Shown in pieces: positions 1-8,776 of a stretch of 64,000 nt of DNA. Location of the stretch: positions 6,518,501 to 6,582,500 of the forward strand of contig NZ_CP139972.1 of assembly GCF_034424315.1 (NCBI RefSeq), read 5' to 3'. This stretch comes from Chitinophaga sancti (GTDB lineage: Bacteria > Bacteroidota > Bacteroidia > Chitinophagales > Chitinophagaceae). The notes under the pieces were generated by a model. That model was not told where the DNA came from and searched no databases. It saw nothing but the letters and a program-made list of their open reading frames with translations. The position numbers and the translations under genes are program-made. Each line of letters starts with the position of its first letter. Position 1 is the first letter of the stretch.

Positions 1-438
1 GGTCATACCACCGGAACCCCAGTAGCCAGCCAGGCCCAGGGCGGTAGCACCTAACCACAGGTTCTGTACTGCACAGGCTACTGCAGCAATTTCTTCAATT
101 TCAGGAATACCCGGTTTGTTACTTCTCTTCATACAAAGTACGATCGCATGAGAGGCCAGGTCGCCCTGCGTTTTCAGTTTCTCATAATTGCCCAAAATGA
201 ATTTTTCAGGGGCAGTATTTGCTTTGTACATTTCAGCGTGAGCTGCACAAAACGTTTTAACGGCGTCGCCGCCAAACACCGGGAAGTACCATGGTTCGGT
301 ATAACCATGGGTAGGGGCCCAGTCAGCCAGTTCAAGGAGAGCCTGAATTTGCCCGTCCGGAATGCGCTTGCCATTCATTGCAAACGGTTTAATATTCCGG
401 CGATTGGTGATAATGCTCTTCAATTGCTCAAAGTCCAT
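1..438 (-). CDS. Nitroreductase family protein (partial, C-terminus off window)
   Basis: The first 146 codons of a minus-strand gene starting at ATG 438; the 3' part lies beyond base 1. The N-terminus reads MDFEQLKSIITNRRNIKPF, followed by a segment ending in LADWAPTHGYTEPW, the arrangement of FMN-dependent nitroreductases (RR near the start for FMN phosphate, then A-W-APT). Such enzymes reduce nitro groups, quinones or enones with NAD(P)H; the substrate cannot be read here. It lies 9 nt downstream of the thioesterase gene and is probably the last visible member of a four-gene operon. Confidence 0.8.
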   Translation of the reverse strand, partial: MDFEQLKSIITNRRNIKPFAMNGKRIPDGQIQALLELADWAPTHGYTEPWYFPVFGGDAVKTFCAAHAEMYKANTAPEKFILGNYEKLKTQGDLASHAIVLCMKRSNKPGIPEIEEIAAVACAVQNLWLGATALGLAGYWGSGGMT

Positions 439-447
439 GCGCGATAT

Positions 448-888
448 TTATTTAACAGGTGAAAGAGCTTGTTTCCACTCTTCGGGCAGGCGGGCTACTT
501 TTCTCGTTTGGTAATCAAAATAAATCATACCGGATTTTGCCGCTGCGATCGGGATTGTTTTTTCCCCGCGGATGGTCGTGATACTGTAATAGAGATCGAA
601 TCCAAATGGGGTGAAATCGGCGGCTCCTACGGCGATGTCAAAGATATCGCCATGAAAGCCTTCCCCTTTGTATACGAGGGCGGCATCGGCCATGATAAGG
701 CCTGCCTGACCATCTTTATCCAGTTCGCCAAACCCGAAGTTGGCCAGGAAGCGAAGGCGTGCTTCGTGAATAATAGAGAGAATGGCATCGTTTCCTACGT
801 GACCGCCATAGTTGATATCCCCAATCCTTACAGGAACTTGGGTGTGAAAATCCAGTTGTTCAGGAAGCTCAATTTTTACTCTAGCCAT
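448..888 (-). CDS. Acyl-CoA thioesterase, hotdog fold (4HBT-like)
   Basis: A 146-residue protein of single hotdog-domain size. The segment VPVRIGDINYGGHVGNDAIL matches the D-x-N-x-x-GHV-N active-site helix of 4-hydroxybenzoyl-CoA thioesterase relatives, in which the Asp or Asn activates water against an acyl-CoA thioester. No signal peptide is visible, so it is cytoplasmic. It starts 12 nt after rdgB and ends 9 nt before the nitroreductase gene, so the genes are probably co-transcribed. The natural acyl substrate is unknown. Confidence 0.8.
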   Translation of the reverse strand: MARVKIELPEQLDFHTQVPVRIGDINYGGHVGNDAILSIIHEARLRFLANFGFGELDKDGQAGLIMADAALVYKGEGFHGDIFDIAVGAADFTPFGFDLYYSITTIRGEKTIPIAAAKSGMIYFDYQTRKVARLPEEWKQALSPVK

Positions 889-900
889 TGGTTTATATTA

Positions 901-1476
901 TCAGTGAGCCTTCAGGAAGGCAATCAGTTTCTGGAATGCTTTGGCCCTGTGGCTGAATACATTTTTGCCGGCCATGTCCATTTCAGCAAAGCTGAGAGTT
1001 GCACCATCGGGTACGAAGATGGGATCATAACCAAAACCTTTGCCTCCCCTGCGTGCAGTAAGCAGGGTGCCGGGGCAGGTGCCTTCGAACTGGTATTCTT
1101 TATGATCGAGGATCAGGGAGATAACGGTTCTGAATTGTGCCCGGCGATCGGTTTTGCCTTCCATTTCGGAAAGGGCTTTATCGATATTGTCTTCAGAAGA
1201 TTTCTGTTCACCTGCATAGCGGGCGGATAAAACACCGGGAGCGCCGTTCAGGGCGTGTATTTCTAACCCGGAGTCTTCAGAGAAGCAGTTTTGCTGTGTC
1301 ATATTATGAATGGTCACAGATTTTTCCCGGGCATTTTCTTCGAGGGTAGGGTGTGGTTCCGGGATGTCGATGTCGATGCCGGCTTCGCGGAGGGTGATGA
1401 TTTCGAACTCGTCGCCCAGCATAGAGCGGATTTCCTTTATCTTATTTTCGTTGTTGGTAGCGAATACTAGCTTCAT
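901..1476 (-). CDS. rdgB: Non-canonical purine NTP pyrophosphatase (RdgB/HAM1)
   Basis: A 191-residue protein of normal family length. Family motifs are visible: N-terminal FATNNENKIKEI (NTP binding), SEDSGLEIHALNGAPG with the catalytic acidic residues, GKGFGYDPIFVPDG, and C-terminal SHRAKAF. The enzyme hydrolyses dITP, ITP and XTP to monophosphates and keeps deaminated purines out of DNA and RNA. It lies between the small hypothetical gene (15 nt upstream) and the thioesterase (12 nt downstream) in the minus-strand operon. Confidence 0.95.
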   Translation of the reverse strand: MKLVFATNNENKIKEIRSMLGDEFEIITLREAGIDIDIPEPHPTLEENAREKSVTIHNMTQQNCFSEDSGLEIHALNGAPGVLSARYAGEQKSSEDNIDKALSEMEGKTDRRAQFRTVISLILDHKEYQFEGTCPGTLLTARRGGKGFGYDPIFVPDGATLSFAEMDMAGKNVFSHRAKAFQKLIAFLKAH

Positions 1477-1491
1477 GAATGCAAGTTAGAT

Positions 1492-1989
1492 TTAAATCCC
1501 CAGCAATTGTTTCAGGCCCTGCCACAGCCTGCCCTTCATCATTTTATCCTGGGAAATAGGGTAGAGGTCGTCAGAGTTGAGTAGCTGGCAGCCCTTGGCA
1601 GAAATGACCTGGTAGAGGGGAAAATCTTCCAGGCCCATGGTAGCAGGAGAGATGCCAAAAAGCACCGCCTGCTTCATTTTTATGGCAGACTGCCAGGATG
1701 TAAAGGACATGGCAGGATAATGCGCTACATTTATCAGGGCTATATCCTGCATACCCAGTTTACAGGCATTTAAGATATTCGTGAGGAGGTTAAATAATTC
1801 TTCATTTAAATACGCTTCTCCTTCATTTTGTATGAACAGCGCGATGTTTTTTTGATTTTCACCTAAAAATTTCACGTCCGGAACGACAGCAGGAGTTGTG
1901 GCAACAGGTGCTTTTTTCCCCGGTATGATAGGCTGGGTGTAGATCCTGGCCAGAAAGTACGGGTCCAGCTGTACTTGATCAAAAGACAT
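1492..1989 (-). CDS. Conserved hypothetical protein, first gene of the rdgB operon
   Basis: I do not recognise this 165-residue protein. The start at ATG 1989 (MSFDQVQLDPYFLARIYTQP) is preferred over an in-frame Met at 2067, because the extra 26 residues do not look like conserved protein. It has no signal peptide or membrane segment. It contains a Lys/Pro-Ala-rich linker near residues 25-40 and then an alternating hydrophobic region, as in a small alpha/beta domain. The position directly upstream of rdgB is the only functional hint. Confidence 0.6.
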   Translation of the reverse strand: MSFDQVQLDPYFLARIYTQPIIPGKKAPVATTPAVVPDVKFLGENQKNIALFIQNEGEAYLNEELFNLLTNILNACKLGMQDIALINVAHYPAMSFTSWQSAIKMKQAVLFGISPATMGLEDFPLYQVISAKGCQLLNSDDLYPISQDKMMKGRLWQGLKQLLGI

Positions 1990-2158
1990 GCATATATAGT
2001 TTAAATTGAATGTAATGGCCCCCTTTGGGGAAAAATTTGCTTTATTTGCATCTGACGACGTGAGCAAATTTAAGTGTATTCATTTTTAGATGAGCGATTT
2101 CCGACTTTAGATTTCGCCAACATATCATACATCCAAAACAAATTAACAGCACTTTTTT

Positions 2159-3277
2159 ATGATGGGAGTAGATAAACAAATGGTAAACAAGGTAGGGGAA
2201 GAAGCCTTAAAAAAAATTAAGGTGACCCGAACAAAGAATTCAAGGATTGGGGAAATAGACTTCAATAACCTTATCTTCGGGAAGCAATATGCCGACCATA
2301 TGTTGGTGGCAGATTTTGACGGTAAAGAGTGGAAGAATGCAGAGATCCTGCCTTTCGGCCACCTGTCTGTGAGTCCGTCGAACGCCGCCTGGCATTATGG
2401 GCAGGCTATTTTTGAGGGTATCAAAGCCTACAAAGACCAGGAGGGAATGCCGATGATTTTCCGTCCATACGATAATTATGCGCGTTTTAACAATTCTGCG
2501 GAGCGTATGGGGATGCCAGAGGTGCCGGAATGGCTTTTTATAGGCGGGATGGAGCTTTTGATCGATCTGGACAGGGATTGGGTACCTACCAATGATGGTT
2601 GTTCCCTTTATTTGCGTCCTTTTATGATTGCCGCTGATGAATTTATTGGTGTAAGGCCTTCAGATACGTATAAATTTGTTATTATTAACTCGCCATCCGG
2701 TCCGTATTTTAATAAACCTATTAAATTACTGGTGCAGGATAAATATATTCGTGCTTTCCCTGGTGGGGTGGGTGCTGCAAAAGCAGCGGGTAACTATGGC
2801 GGGGTTATGTACCCTACTATGCAGGCCCGCAAGCAGGGATACGATCAGATTTTGTGGGTAGATGGATTGGAATTCAAATACTTACAGGAATGCGGTACGA
2901 TGAACGTGTTTGCTATAATTGGTAACACTGCCATAACGCCGGATTTGAATCAGGGCACGATTCTGGCTGGGGTTACACGTGCTGCTGTGATGTCTGTATT
3001 GGAAGATATGGGGTTGAAAGTAGAGGAGAGGCCGGTGAGCATTGAGGAGCTGGTAGAAGCGTATCAGGCGGGTACCCTCCGCGAGGTATTTGGTACCGGT
3101 ACAGCTGCCAGCGTGGCATATGTGCAGGAACTGGATTACAAAGAGCACCGGATCCGGCTGGATCCTACCAAATATGAGGTAGGGAACGAGTTGCTGGAAA
3201 GACTGGATGCGATCCGTACTGGTAAGGCGGAAGACACCCATCACTGGAATTACAAAGTAGGAACTTACTCAAAATAG
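2159..3277 (+). CDS. ilvE: Branched-chain amino acid aminotransferase
   Basis: A 372-residue class IV PLP aminotransferase, the length of the BCAT1-like branch. Visible motifs are YGQAIFEGIKAYKD, SLYLRPFMIA, the Lys-containing GLEFKYLQECGTMNVF that binds PLP, and VFGTGTAASVAYV near the C-terminus. It carries out the last step of leucine, isoleucine and valine synthesis and the first step of their breakdown, using glutamate/2-oxoglutarate. A second Met follows the first directly. It is divergent from the rdgB operon and ends before a strong terminator. Confidence 0.93.
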   Translation: MMGVDKQMVNKVGEEALKKIKVTRTKNSRIGEIDFNNLIFGKQYADHMLVADFDGKEWKNAEILPFGHLSVSPSNAAWHYGQAIFEGIKAYKDQEGMPMIFRPYDNYARFNNSAERMGMPEVPEWLFIGGMELLIDLDRDWVPTNDGCSLYLRPFMIAADEFIGVRPSDTYKFVIINSPSGPYFNKPIKLLVQDKYIRAFPGGVGAAKAAGNYGGVMYPTMQARKQGYDQILWVDGLEFKYLQECGTMNVFAIIGNTAITPDLNQGTILAGVTRAAVMSVLEDMGLKVEERPVSIEELVEAYQAGTLREVFGTGTAASVAYVQELDYKEHRIRLDPTKYEVGNELLERLDAIRTGKAEDTHHWNYKVGTYSK

Positions 3278-3301
3278 TCTTAGTTGTGTTGAATTGGAAG
3301 G

Positions 3302-3382
3302 CCATCTGCGAGAGTAGATGGTCTTTCTCTTTTATGTAACAGGAGCAAAAAGCCCTCATTATTGTAATGAGGGCTTTTTTTG
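3302..3382 (+). terminator. Tandem terminator hairpins after ilvE
   Basis: A weak hairpin GCCATCT/AGATGGT near 3301-3322 is followed by AGCCCTCATT (3351-3360) pairing perfectly with AATGAGGGCT (3366-3375), then seven T. The second is a typical intrinsic terminator closing the ilvE transcript. Confidence 0.85.
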
Positions 3383-3407
3383 TACGCTTTAAAAAGGGAG
3401 ATAACCC

Positions 3408-3480
3408 GCAGATAACCCGCAGATATCCCGCCTATAAGCCGCCTATAAGCCGCATCTTTAAAGAGGCGGGATATCTGCGG
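3408..3480. repeat. Five-copy 11-bp tandem repeat ending in a 17-bp stem hairpin
   Basis: Bases 3400-3454 read as five imperfect 11-mers: GATAACCCGCA twice, GATATCCCGCC, TATAAGCCGCC and TATAAGCCGCA. The arm at 3417-3433 (CCGCAGATATCCCGCCT) is the exact reverse complement of 3464-3480, with a 30-base loop. It lies between the ilvE terminator and the next gene. It is non-coding; origin and role are unknown. Confidence 0.85.
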
Positions 3481-3576
3481 TTTATGCCCGGGAAATTAGC
3501 CGGTTATTCACCTGATGGACTGGTAGCTGAGCTGCATTTCAATTTTCTATTCCTCAAAACCACCCAAATCACGCTG

Positions 3577-3584
3577 TAATTTTG
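3577..3584 (+). promoter_or_regulatory. -7 box (TAATTTTG) for the small conserved gene
   Basis: TAATTTTG fits the Bacteroidota TAnnTTTG box and lies 14 bases before the ATG at 3599, giving a very short leader. No clear -33 TTG is present. Confidence 0.5.
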
Positions 3585-3598
3585 TACCTTCGCCGCCT

Positions 3599-3889
3599 AT
3601 GACCATGGCAACTTTCATCGCGTCGCTGGATCAGGCCGCCCCTCCTGAGGGGATTTCTCCTTATTTGAAGGCTTTGTGGTGGGATGGAAAAGGTGACTGG
3701 CAAATGGCACATGATATCATCGAACATCTGGGAGATGATACTGCTGCCTGGGTTCATGCCTACCTCCACAGGAAAGAAGGTGACCGGGGAAACGCCCGGT
3801 ATTGGTACAGCAGAGCGGGCCGAAATACGCCAGAATCTACAACGGACATGGAATGGAGCGAAATAGTCAGGGAACTTCATGGGAGCTGA
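3599..3889 (+). CDS. Small conserved protein, DWxxAH / AWVHAYLHRKEGD type
   Basis: A 96-residue soluble protein with the signature GDWQMAHDIIEH and AWVHAYLHRKEGD followed by ARYWYSRAGR. I recall this signature from a widespread family of small uncharacterised bacterial proteins; the helical pattern resembles a single TPR/Sel1-like unit, but that is inference. A second Met two codons in (3605) is an equally good start. It lies alone between ilvE and the rpsL promoter. No function can be assigned. Confidence 0.75.
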   Translation: MTMATFIASLDQAAPPEGISPYLKALWWDGKGDWQMAHDIIEHLGDDTAAWVHAYLHRKEGDRGNARYWYSRAGRNTPESTTDMEWSEIVRELHGS

Positions 3890-3923
3890 CGAGGATTTCC
3901 TTCAAAAAAATGTTCAAAACATT

Positions 3924-3953
3924 TTGTTATTAACAAGGAGCGTGTTACCTTTG
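3924..3953 (+). promoter_or_regulatory. rpsL operon promoter (TTG-N19-TACCTTTG)
   Basis: TTG at 3924-3926 is exactly 19 bases before TACCTTTG at 3946-3953, the full Bacteroidota sigma-ABfr consensus. The following CCCTCCCAAATT is repeated after the rpsJ box and nearly so after the fusA box. Confidence 0.85.
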
Positions 3954-4023
3954 CCCTCCCAAATTCCCATTCTGGGCGATTTGGATGTCATTGTAAACCG
4001 ACAAGAAAAAAAATCTAGGTAGA

Positions 4024-4404
4024 ATGCCTACTATACAACAATTAGTAAGAAAAGGAAGAGAAATTATCCGGGCTAAGTCCAAGTCCAGGGCTTTAGATAG
4101 CTGTCCTCAGCGTCGCGGTGTTTGTACACGTGTGTACACAACCACTCCTAAGAAGCCAAACTCTGCACTGCGCAAGGTTGCAAAGGTGCGTTTGACCAAT
4201 AAAGTAGAGGTGATCGCTTATATCCCTGGTGAAGGACACAACCTGCAGGAACACTCTATCGTACTGATCCGTGGTGGTAGGGTAAAAGATTTACCGGGTG
4301 TACGTTACCACATCGTTCGTGGTAGCCTCGATACTGCTGGTGTGAAAGACAGAAAGCAGAGCCGTTCCAAGTATGGTACCAAAAAGGAAAAGGCTAAGAA
4401 ATAA
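4024..4404 (+). CDS. rpsL: 30S ribosomal protein S12
   Basis: A 126-residue protein with [12 protein letters not shown] at the N-terminus and the conserved loops [17 protein letters not shown] and [17 protein letters not shown], which touch the decoding centre (streptomycin-resistance positions). The lysine of the KPNSA loop is present as in wild type. First gene of the str cluster, followed 32 nt later by rpsG. The spacing from the promoter implies a leader of about 65 nt. Confidence 0.98.
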   Translation: MPTIQQLVRKGREIIRAKSKSRALDSCPQRRGVCTRVYTTTPKKPNSALRKVAKVRLTNKVEVIAYIPGEGHNLQEHSIVLIRGGRVKDLPGVRYHIVRGSLDTAGVKDRKQSRSKYGTKKEKAKK

Positions 4405-4436
4405 TTTATAATAACTACTTGAAATTTTCCAAATAA

Positions 4437-4904
4437 ATGAGAAAGCAAGCTGCGAAAAAGATGCCTTTGGCTCCAGATCCTCGCTTCAATGACAAACAGG
4501 TTACCCGGTTTGTTAATAACGTGATGGAGCAGGGCAAAAAGAGCATTGCCTTTAGAATATTTTACGATGCAATCGACAAAGTGAGCACTATTACCAATGA
4601 TAATGGTTATGAAGTGTGGAAGAAAGCGATTACAAACGTAACTCCTGCTGTAGAGGTTAGAAGCCGTCGTATTGGTGGTGCTACATTCCAGATCCCTTCT
4701 GAGGTTCGTCCTGACAGAAAGATCTCCCTGTCAATGAAATGGTTGATCCGTTATGCAGGTGAAAGGAATGGTAAGAGCATGGCTGAGAAGCTGGCTGCTG
4801 AAATCGTAGCTGCTGCTAAAGGTGAAGGTGCTGCTTTCAAGAAGAAAGAAGATACTCACCGTATGGCTGAAGCTAACAAGGCATTCTCCCACTTCAGGAT
4901 CTAA
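4437..4904 (+). CDS. rpsG: 30S ribosomal protein S7
   Basis: A 155-residue protein, normal for the family. It begins MRKQAAKKMPLAPDPRF and carries EVRSRRIGGATFQIPSEVR and the C-terminal KKEDTHRMAEANKAFSHFR. S7 binds the 3' major domain of 16S rRNA and nucleates the 30S head. Transcribed with rpsL. A terminator follows, so fusA is read from its own promoter. Confidence 0.98.
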   Translation: MRKQAAKKMPLAPDPRFNDKQVTRFVNNVMEQGKKSIAFRIFYDAIDKVSTITNDNGYEVWKKAITNVTPAVEVRSRRIGGATFQIPSEVRPDRKISLSMKWLIRYAGERNGKSMAEKLAAEIVAAAKGEGAAFKKKEDTHRMAEANKAFSHFRI

Positions 4905-5267
4905 ATCTACTGCCGTTTTACGGTAGATGGTTTATAAAGATATAAGGGAAACATCCTCTGGGCTATACTAGGGGATGTTTTTCCTTTTCTCATATATGCC
5001 CTTTTCGCCAGTGTTGAACTTGCATGCATTCCCGGGATCAGTAGCGCCGTCACCGGTAGGTCTTTAAGCATTACTTACGGACCCTGTTATGCCGGAATTA
5101 TTCAAACCACCGCACCGGCTTAATTTTTAAACCTTGTAACCAAAGGGTCAAAAAAAAGTATTCTGCTGCTGAAATAACAATTTGGCAAAGTTGCTTGTTT
5201 TATTTATTAGCAAAAATGAATTACCTTTGCCCCCCAAATTGCATTATTATACAGTCATTTTAATATT
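4905..5267 (+). terminator. rpsG-fusA spacer with terminator hairpins
   Basis: ATCTACTGCCG/CGGTAGAT (about 4904-4927) forms one hairpin. AACATCCTC near 4950 with GGGGATGTT near 4971-4979, followed by TTTTCC, forms a likely intrinsic terminator. Bases about 4990-5190 contain no gene or motif that I can see. The fusA promoter lies at the far end. Confidence 0.65.
5198..5229 (+). promoter_or_regulatory. fusA promoter (TACCTTTG)
   Basis: TACCTTTG at 5222-5229 is followed by CCCCCCAAATT, nearly the same as after the rpsL and rpsJ boxes. The -33 region at the expected spacing is TTTTA rather than TTTTG. Leader about 35 nt. Confidence 0.75.
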
Positions 5268-7412
5268 ATGGCAGACTTAAGATTTCAGAGAAACTTTGGT
5301 ATTGCGGCGCACATCGATGCGGGTAAAACCACTACCACAGAGCGTATCCTGTACTACACAGGTAAATCCCATAAGATTGGGGAAGTGCACGAAGGTGCAG
5401 CCACCATGGACTGGATGGCGCAGGAGCAGGAAAGAGGTATTACCATCACATCTGCTGCTACCACCTGTTTCTGGAAATTCCCAACTACTCAGGGAAAGCT
5501 CCAGCCAGATACAAAAGAATATAAATTTAACATCATCGATACTCCAGGTCACGTGGACTTCACTGTTGAGGTTGAGCGTTCCCTGCGTGTACTGGATGGT
5601 CTGGTAGCTCTGTTCTGCGCTGTATCCGGCGTTGAACCACAGTCTGAAACCGTTTGGCGCCAGGCTAACCGTTACCGTGTACCACGTGTAGGTTTCGTAA
5701 ACAAAATGGACCGTGCTGGTGCTGACTTCCTGAACGTGGTAAAACAGGTGAAGGAAATGCTCGGTGCTAACCCAGTTCCTTTGATGCTGCCTATCGGTGC
5801 TGAAGATACTTTCAAAGGTGTGGTTGACCTGATCACCATGAAAGGTATCATCTGGGACGAAGAAGGTAAGGGTGCTACTTACCAGGAAATCGAAATCCCT
5901 GCTGATATGAAGGATGAGGCAGAAGAATGGAGAGCTAAACTCGTAGAAGCTGTTGCTGAATACGATGACAAGCTGATGGAGAAATTCTTTGAAGATCCTA
6001 ACACTATCTCTGAAGATGAAATTCACGAAGCAATCCGTAAAGCAACGATCGATATCGCTATCATCCCAATGCTTTGTGGTTCTTCCTTCAAAAATAAAGG
6101 TGTACAGAAAATGCTGGATGCCGTATGTCGTTACCTGCCTTCACCAGTAGATATCGAAGCGGTTAAAGGTACTGACCCTGACAATGGTAAAGAGATCGAA
6201 CGTAAACCAGATGCAAAAGAACCATTCTCTGCACTGGCATTCAAGATCATGACCGATCCATTCGTAGGTCGTCTGGCATTCTTCCGGGCTTATTCCGGTC
6301 ACCTGGATGCAGGTTCTTATGTACTGAACACCCGTACAGGTAAGAACGAGCGTATCAGCCGTATCATGCAGATGCACGCCAACAAGCAGAACCCAATCGA
6401 CTTCATCGAAGCTGGTGATATCGGAGCTGCTGTAGGTTTTAAAGATATTAAAACAGGTGATACCCTGTGCGATGAGAAAAATCCTATCGTACTGGAATCT
6501 ATGACCTTCCCTGAACCAGTTATCCACATCGCTATCGAGCCTAAAACTCAGGCGGATATGGACAAAATGGGTCTGGCTATCTCTAAACTGGTAGAAGAAG
6601 ATCCTACCCTGAAAGCTAAAACTGACGAAGAAACCGGCCAGACCGTATTGAGCGGTATGGGTGAACTTCACCTGGAAATCATCGTAGACCGTATGCGTCG
6701 CGAGTTCAAGGTAGAAGTTAACCAGGGTGCACCTCAGGTTGCTTTCAAGGAAGCATTCACACTGAAGGTTGAACACCGTGAGGTTTATAAGAAACAAACA
6801 GGTGGTCGCGGTAAATTCGCTGACATCCAGATCGAAATCGGCCCTGCTGATCCAGAATGGCTGAAAGAGAACGACGGAAAACAATTCCAGTTCATCAACG
6901 ATATCTTCGGTGGTTCCATCCCTAAAGAATTCGTTCCTCCGGTACAGAAAGGCTTCGAGTCTGCTATGCGCCAGGGTGTACTGGCAGGCTACCCGCTGGA
7001 TAACCTGAGAGTTCGTCTGTTCGATGGTTCATACCACGACGTTGACTCCGATGCAGTATCCTTCGAACTGGCTGCAAGATCAGCTTTCCGTGAAGCAGGT
7101 CGTAAAGCAAAACCAGTACTGCTGGAACCAATCATGAAAGTAGAAGTTCAGACCCCAGACCAATACATGGGTGACGTAACAGGTGACCTGAACCGTCGTC
7201 GTGGTATGCTGGAAGGTATGGAAATGAGAAACGGTGTACAGGTAATTAAAGCGAAAGTTCCTCTGAAAGAAATGTTCGGATACGTAACTCAGCTGCGCTC
7301 CCTGTCTTCCGGTCGTGCTACTTCCATCATGGAGTTCTCTCACTATTCACCTGCTCCAAACGCTGTTGCTGAAGAAGAAATGGCAAAGGCAAAAGGTAAA
7401 GTGAATGCATAA
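5268..7412 (+). CDS. fusA: Translation elongation factor G
   Basis: A 714-residue GTPase with P-loop [19 protein letters not shown], switch [10 protein letters not shown] and NKMDRAGAD, plus the domain IV-V region ending in [16 protein letters not shown]. It drives tRNA-mRNA translocation and, with RRF, ribosome recycling. Length and motifs are those of a full canonical EF-G. Many long antisense ORFs inside it are codon-bias shadows. Unlike the usual str arrangement, tuf does not follow; an accessory block does. Confidence 0.98.
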   Translation: MADLRFQRNFGIAAHIDAGKTTTTERILYYTGKSHKIGEVHEGAATMDWMAQEQERGITITSAATTCFWKFPTTQGKLQPDTKEYKFNIIDTPGHVDFTVEVERSLRVLDGLVALFCAVSGVEPQSETVWRQANRYRVPRVGFVNKMDRAGADFLNVVKQVKEMLGANPVPLMLPIGAEDTFKGVVDLITMKGIIWDEEGKGATYQEIEIPADMKDEAEEWRAKLVEAVAEYDDKLMEKFFEDPNTISEDEIHEAIRKATIDIAIIPMLCGSSFKNKGVQKMLDAVCRYLPSPVDIEAVKGTDPDNGKEIERKPDAKEPFSALAFKIMTDPFVGRLAFFRAYSGHLDAGSYVLNTRTGKNERISRIMQMHANKQNPIDFIEAGDIGAAVGFKDIKTGDTLCDEKNPIVLESMTFPEPVIHIAIEPKTQADMDKMGLAISKLVEEDPTLKAKTDEETGQTVLSGMGELHLEIIVDRMRREFKVEVNQGAPQVAFKEAFTLKVEHREVYKKQTGGRGKFADIQIEIGPADPEWLKENDGKQFQFINDIFGGSIPKEFVPPVQKGFESAMRQGVLAGYPLDNLRVRLFDGSYHDVDSDAVSFELAARSAFREAGRKAKPVLLEPIMKVEVQTPDQYMGDVTGDLNRRRGMLEGMEMRNGVQVIKAKVPLKEMFGYVTQLRSLSSGRATSIMEFSHYSPAPNAVAEEEMAKAKGKVNA

Positions 7413-7442
7413 TCAGCATGATTAGAATCTGATTGAAATATG

Positions 7443-7477
7443 GTCCCGTTCCGGTCTTCCCGGAACGGGACTTTTGT
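7443..7477 (+). terminator. fusA terminator
   Basis: GTCCCGTTCCGG (7443-7454) pairs perfectly with CCGGAACGGGAC (7460-7471), followed by TTTTGTTTG. It ends the fusA transcript and separates it from rpsJ. Confidence 0.9.
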
Positions 7478-7681
7478 TTGTAGCCAATTGTAACAAGTCT
7501 ACCTCCTCTCAACGTTTTATGCACATCCTGCCCTTGCAGGAGATGCTGTTATCAATTGCATTTTACTCCTGGTAAAGAGAAAGGACCTTTGGCGAAGGGC
7601 CTGCATTCAATAACGCATCCATTGATATAGCGTAGCATATATCCAACATTATCTCTGTACTAAAGCTGATTTTTAAACCGG

Positions 7682-8320
7682 ATGAATAAGGCCCGTATAT
7701 TGATCGGTATCGATCTGGAAGAACTGAGTTTGCAGGCAGGAAAAGGTCAGGAACCTGGCCGGGAAGAAAGGCTGCAGGTCTCCCGGGAAGGATTGGACAA
7801 AGCATTAACTATCCTGGACAGGTACCAGCTAAGGGGCACATTTTTTATTACGGCGGCCTGGGCACAGGCTTATCCCGAAATGGTTCGTCAGTTGGCGCGC
7901 AGGCATGAAATAGCTGCCTTTGGTAACATTGAAAGAAATACGCTGGAGCAGGTAATTGCTAAGCGTATATACGGTTGCCGGATGCCGGTCGGCACAAAGC
8001 CCGATTATAGCGCGCTGAAGGCGGCGGGGTATCTTTATCACTCGGGTGGTCAACAGGTGAAGCCAATGACCATAGAGGGCGGTATCTATGAAATTTATGC
8101 AGGTTCTGTACGTCCGTTGTGGGTGACGAAGTTCTTTTTAGGCAGGGCGCCTGTGATTTCCCTGCACTTTTCCAGCCGGGAACTGGGTACACAGTCCATT
8201 TCGCGTGCGGGAAATCCCGGATTGGCGGCAAGACTGGACAGCGTGTTATCATATTTGAGCCGCAAGGGTCAGTTTATGCCTCATATTGAATGGCTGCAGG
8301 AGCAACTTAGTGATGACTGA
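7682..8320 (+). CDS. Divergent polysaccharide-deacetylase-like protein, metal motif lost
   Basis: A 212-residue protein resembling a NodB-type deacetylase: N-terminal LIGIDLEE stands where the catalytic Asp motif (often FDIEE in Bacteroidota homologues) is found, then LRGTFFITAAWAQAYPEMV and ARRHEIAAFG. In active enzymes that segment reads GHEIASHGYxH, whose two histidines bind metal; here it is HEIAAFGNIE, so both ligands are missing. The C-terminal half is shortened and the usual FHPWE motif reads SLHFSSRE. I infer a non-catalytic or repurposed protein. It lies alone between the fusA terminator and the small-ORF units. No signal peptide. Confidence 0.6.
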   Translation: MNKARILIGIDLEELSLQAGKGQEPGREERLQVSREGLDKALTILDRYQLRGTFFITAAWAQAYPEMVRQLARRHEIAAFGNIERNTLEQVIAKRIYGCRMPVGTKPDYSALKAAGYLYHSGGQQVKPMTIEGGIYEIYAGSVRPLWVTKFFLGRAPVISLHFSSRELGTQSISRAGNPGLAARLDSVLSYLSRKGQFMPHIEWLQEQLSDD

Positions 8321-8520
8321 GGGGGGGAGATTGTAGTTAGGGGGGCCTGATGTTATTATCCTGCTGATAAGCATGTGCAGAAGCTGGAATATTCTAAGCG
8401 AGCGAGGTGCCTGGTGGAGGCGAATGCAGGTTTTTGGGGAAGGAATCATGGGAGTGGGGCATTTACGAATGGGGGTAGAGCTGGTATTTTATTTTGAACG
8501 TTTTGAATGAACTGGTTGAT
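8321..8520. other. G-rich non-coding spacer before small-ORF unit 1
   Basis: No convincing ORF or RNA is seen here. The strand is G-rich (runs of five to seven G). Two TGAAC half-elements (8495-8499 and 8508-8512) precede the full upstream element of unit 1. Confidence 0.4.
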
Positions 8521-8568
8521 AATGAATAGAATGAACGGAGGGAATAAGCAGGGTGACGATTATCTTTA
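8521..8568 (+). promoter_or_regulatory. Unit 1 upstream element and -7-like box
   Basis: AATGAATAGAATGAAC at 8521-8536 is followed, after exactly 24 bases, by TATCTTTA at 8561-8568. The same pair with the same spacing precedes units 2 and 3. No TTG is at the usual -33 place, so the AATGAAnnnAATGAAC element may be an activator site or the -35 of another sigma factor. Confidence 0.55.
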
Positions 8569-8598
8569 TATAAGAAGATGCCGCCACGGGCGTTTGCT

Positions 8599-8641
8599 GG
8601 GATTGCCGAAAACCAGTTTTAAAATAGAGTAGGCGTTTACC
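8599..8641 (+). promoter_or_regulatory. Conserved leader motif, unit 1
   Basis: GGGATTGCCGAAAACCA (8599-8615) and, after a variable stretch, AGAGTAGGCGTTTACC (8626-8641). The first block is identical in three units. UGCC can pair with GGCG (one U-G wobble) and the outer GG with CC, leaving a small internal loop. It lies 17 bases before the start codon of the small ORF. Confidence 0.6.
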
Positions 8642-8658
8642 CTCTGAAAATTAAGATT

Positions 8659-8721
8659 ATGACCGCAACTATTCTCGCAGCGCTGACTAAGTTCTTGTAT
8701 ACGCTGTTCGGTAGCCTGTAA
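8659..8721 (+). CDS. 20-residue hydrophobic peptide, unit 1
   Basis: ATG 8659 to TAA 8719-8721 encodes MTATILAALTKFLYTLFGSL. It is strongly hydrophobic with one Lys and can form a single amphipathic or membrane helix. There is no Shine-Dalgarno, but an A-rich stretch lies just upstream. Its position between the conserved leader and a terminator, and the parallel ORFs in two other units, support translation. Size and composition resemble type I toxin peptides (Ldr, Ibs or Fst kind) or phenol-soluble modulins; this is analogy, not homology. Confidence 0.55.
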   Translation: MTATILAALTKFLYTLFGSL

Positions 8722-8748
8722 TTTCCCGAAGCAATTTTAAAAGCTTGA

Positions 8749-8776
8749 AGGTCCTGGTGCTTGCCAGGGCCTTTTT
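8749..8776 (+). terminator. Unit 1 terminator
   Basis: AGGTCCTGG (8749-8757) pairs with CCAGGGCCT (8764-8772) through two G-U wobbles, with a six-base loop and a T tract. It ends unit 1 and abuts the first 55-bp repeat. Confidence 0.75.

Noticed and set aside
469..1230. 253-codon plus-strand ORF opposite the thioesterase and rdgB genes
   Set aside because: Both minus-strand genes are clearly recognised; the plus ORF shows no motif.
5277..6884. Long antisense ORFs inside fusA
   Set aside because: They lie opposite a highly biased gene, have no family features, and are expected shadows.
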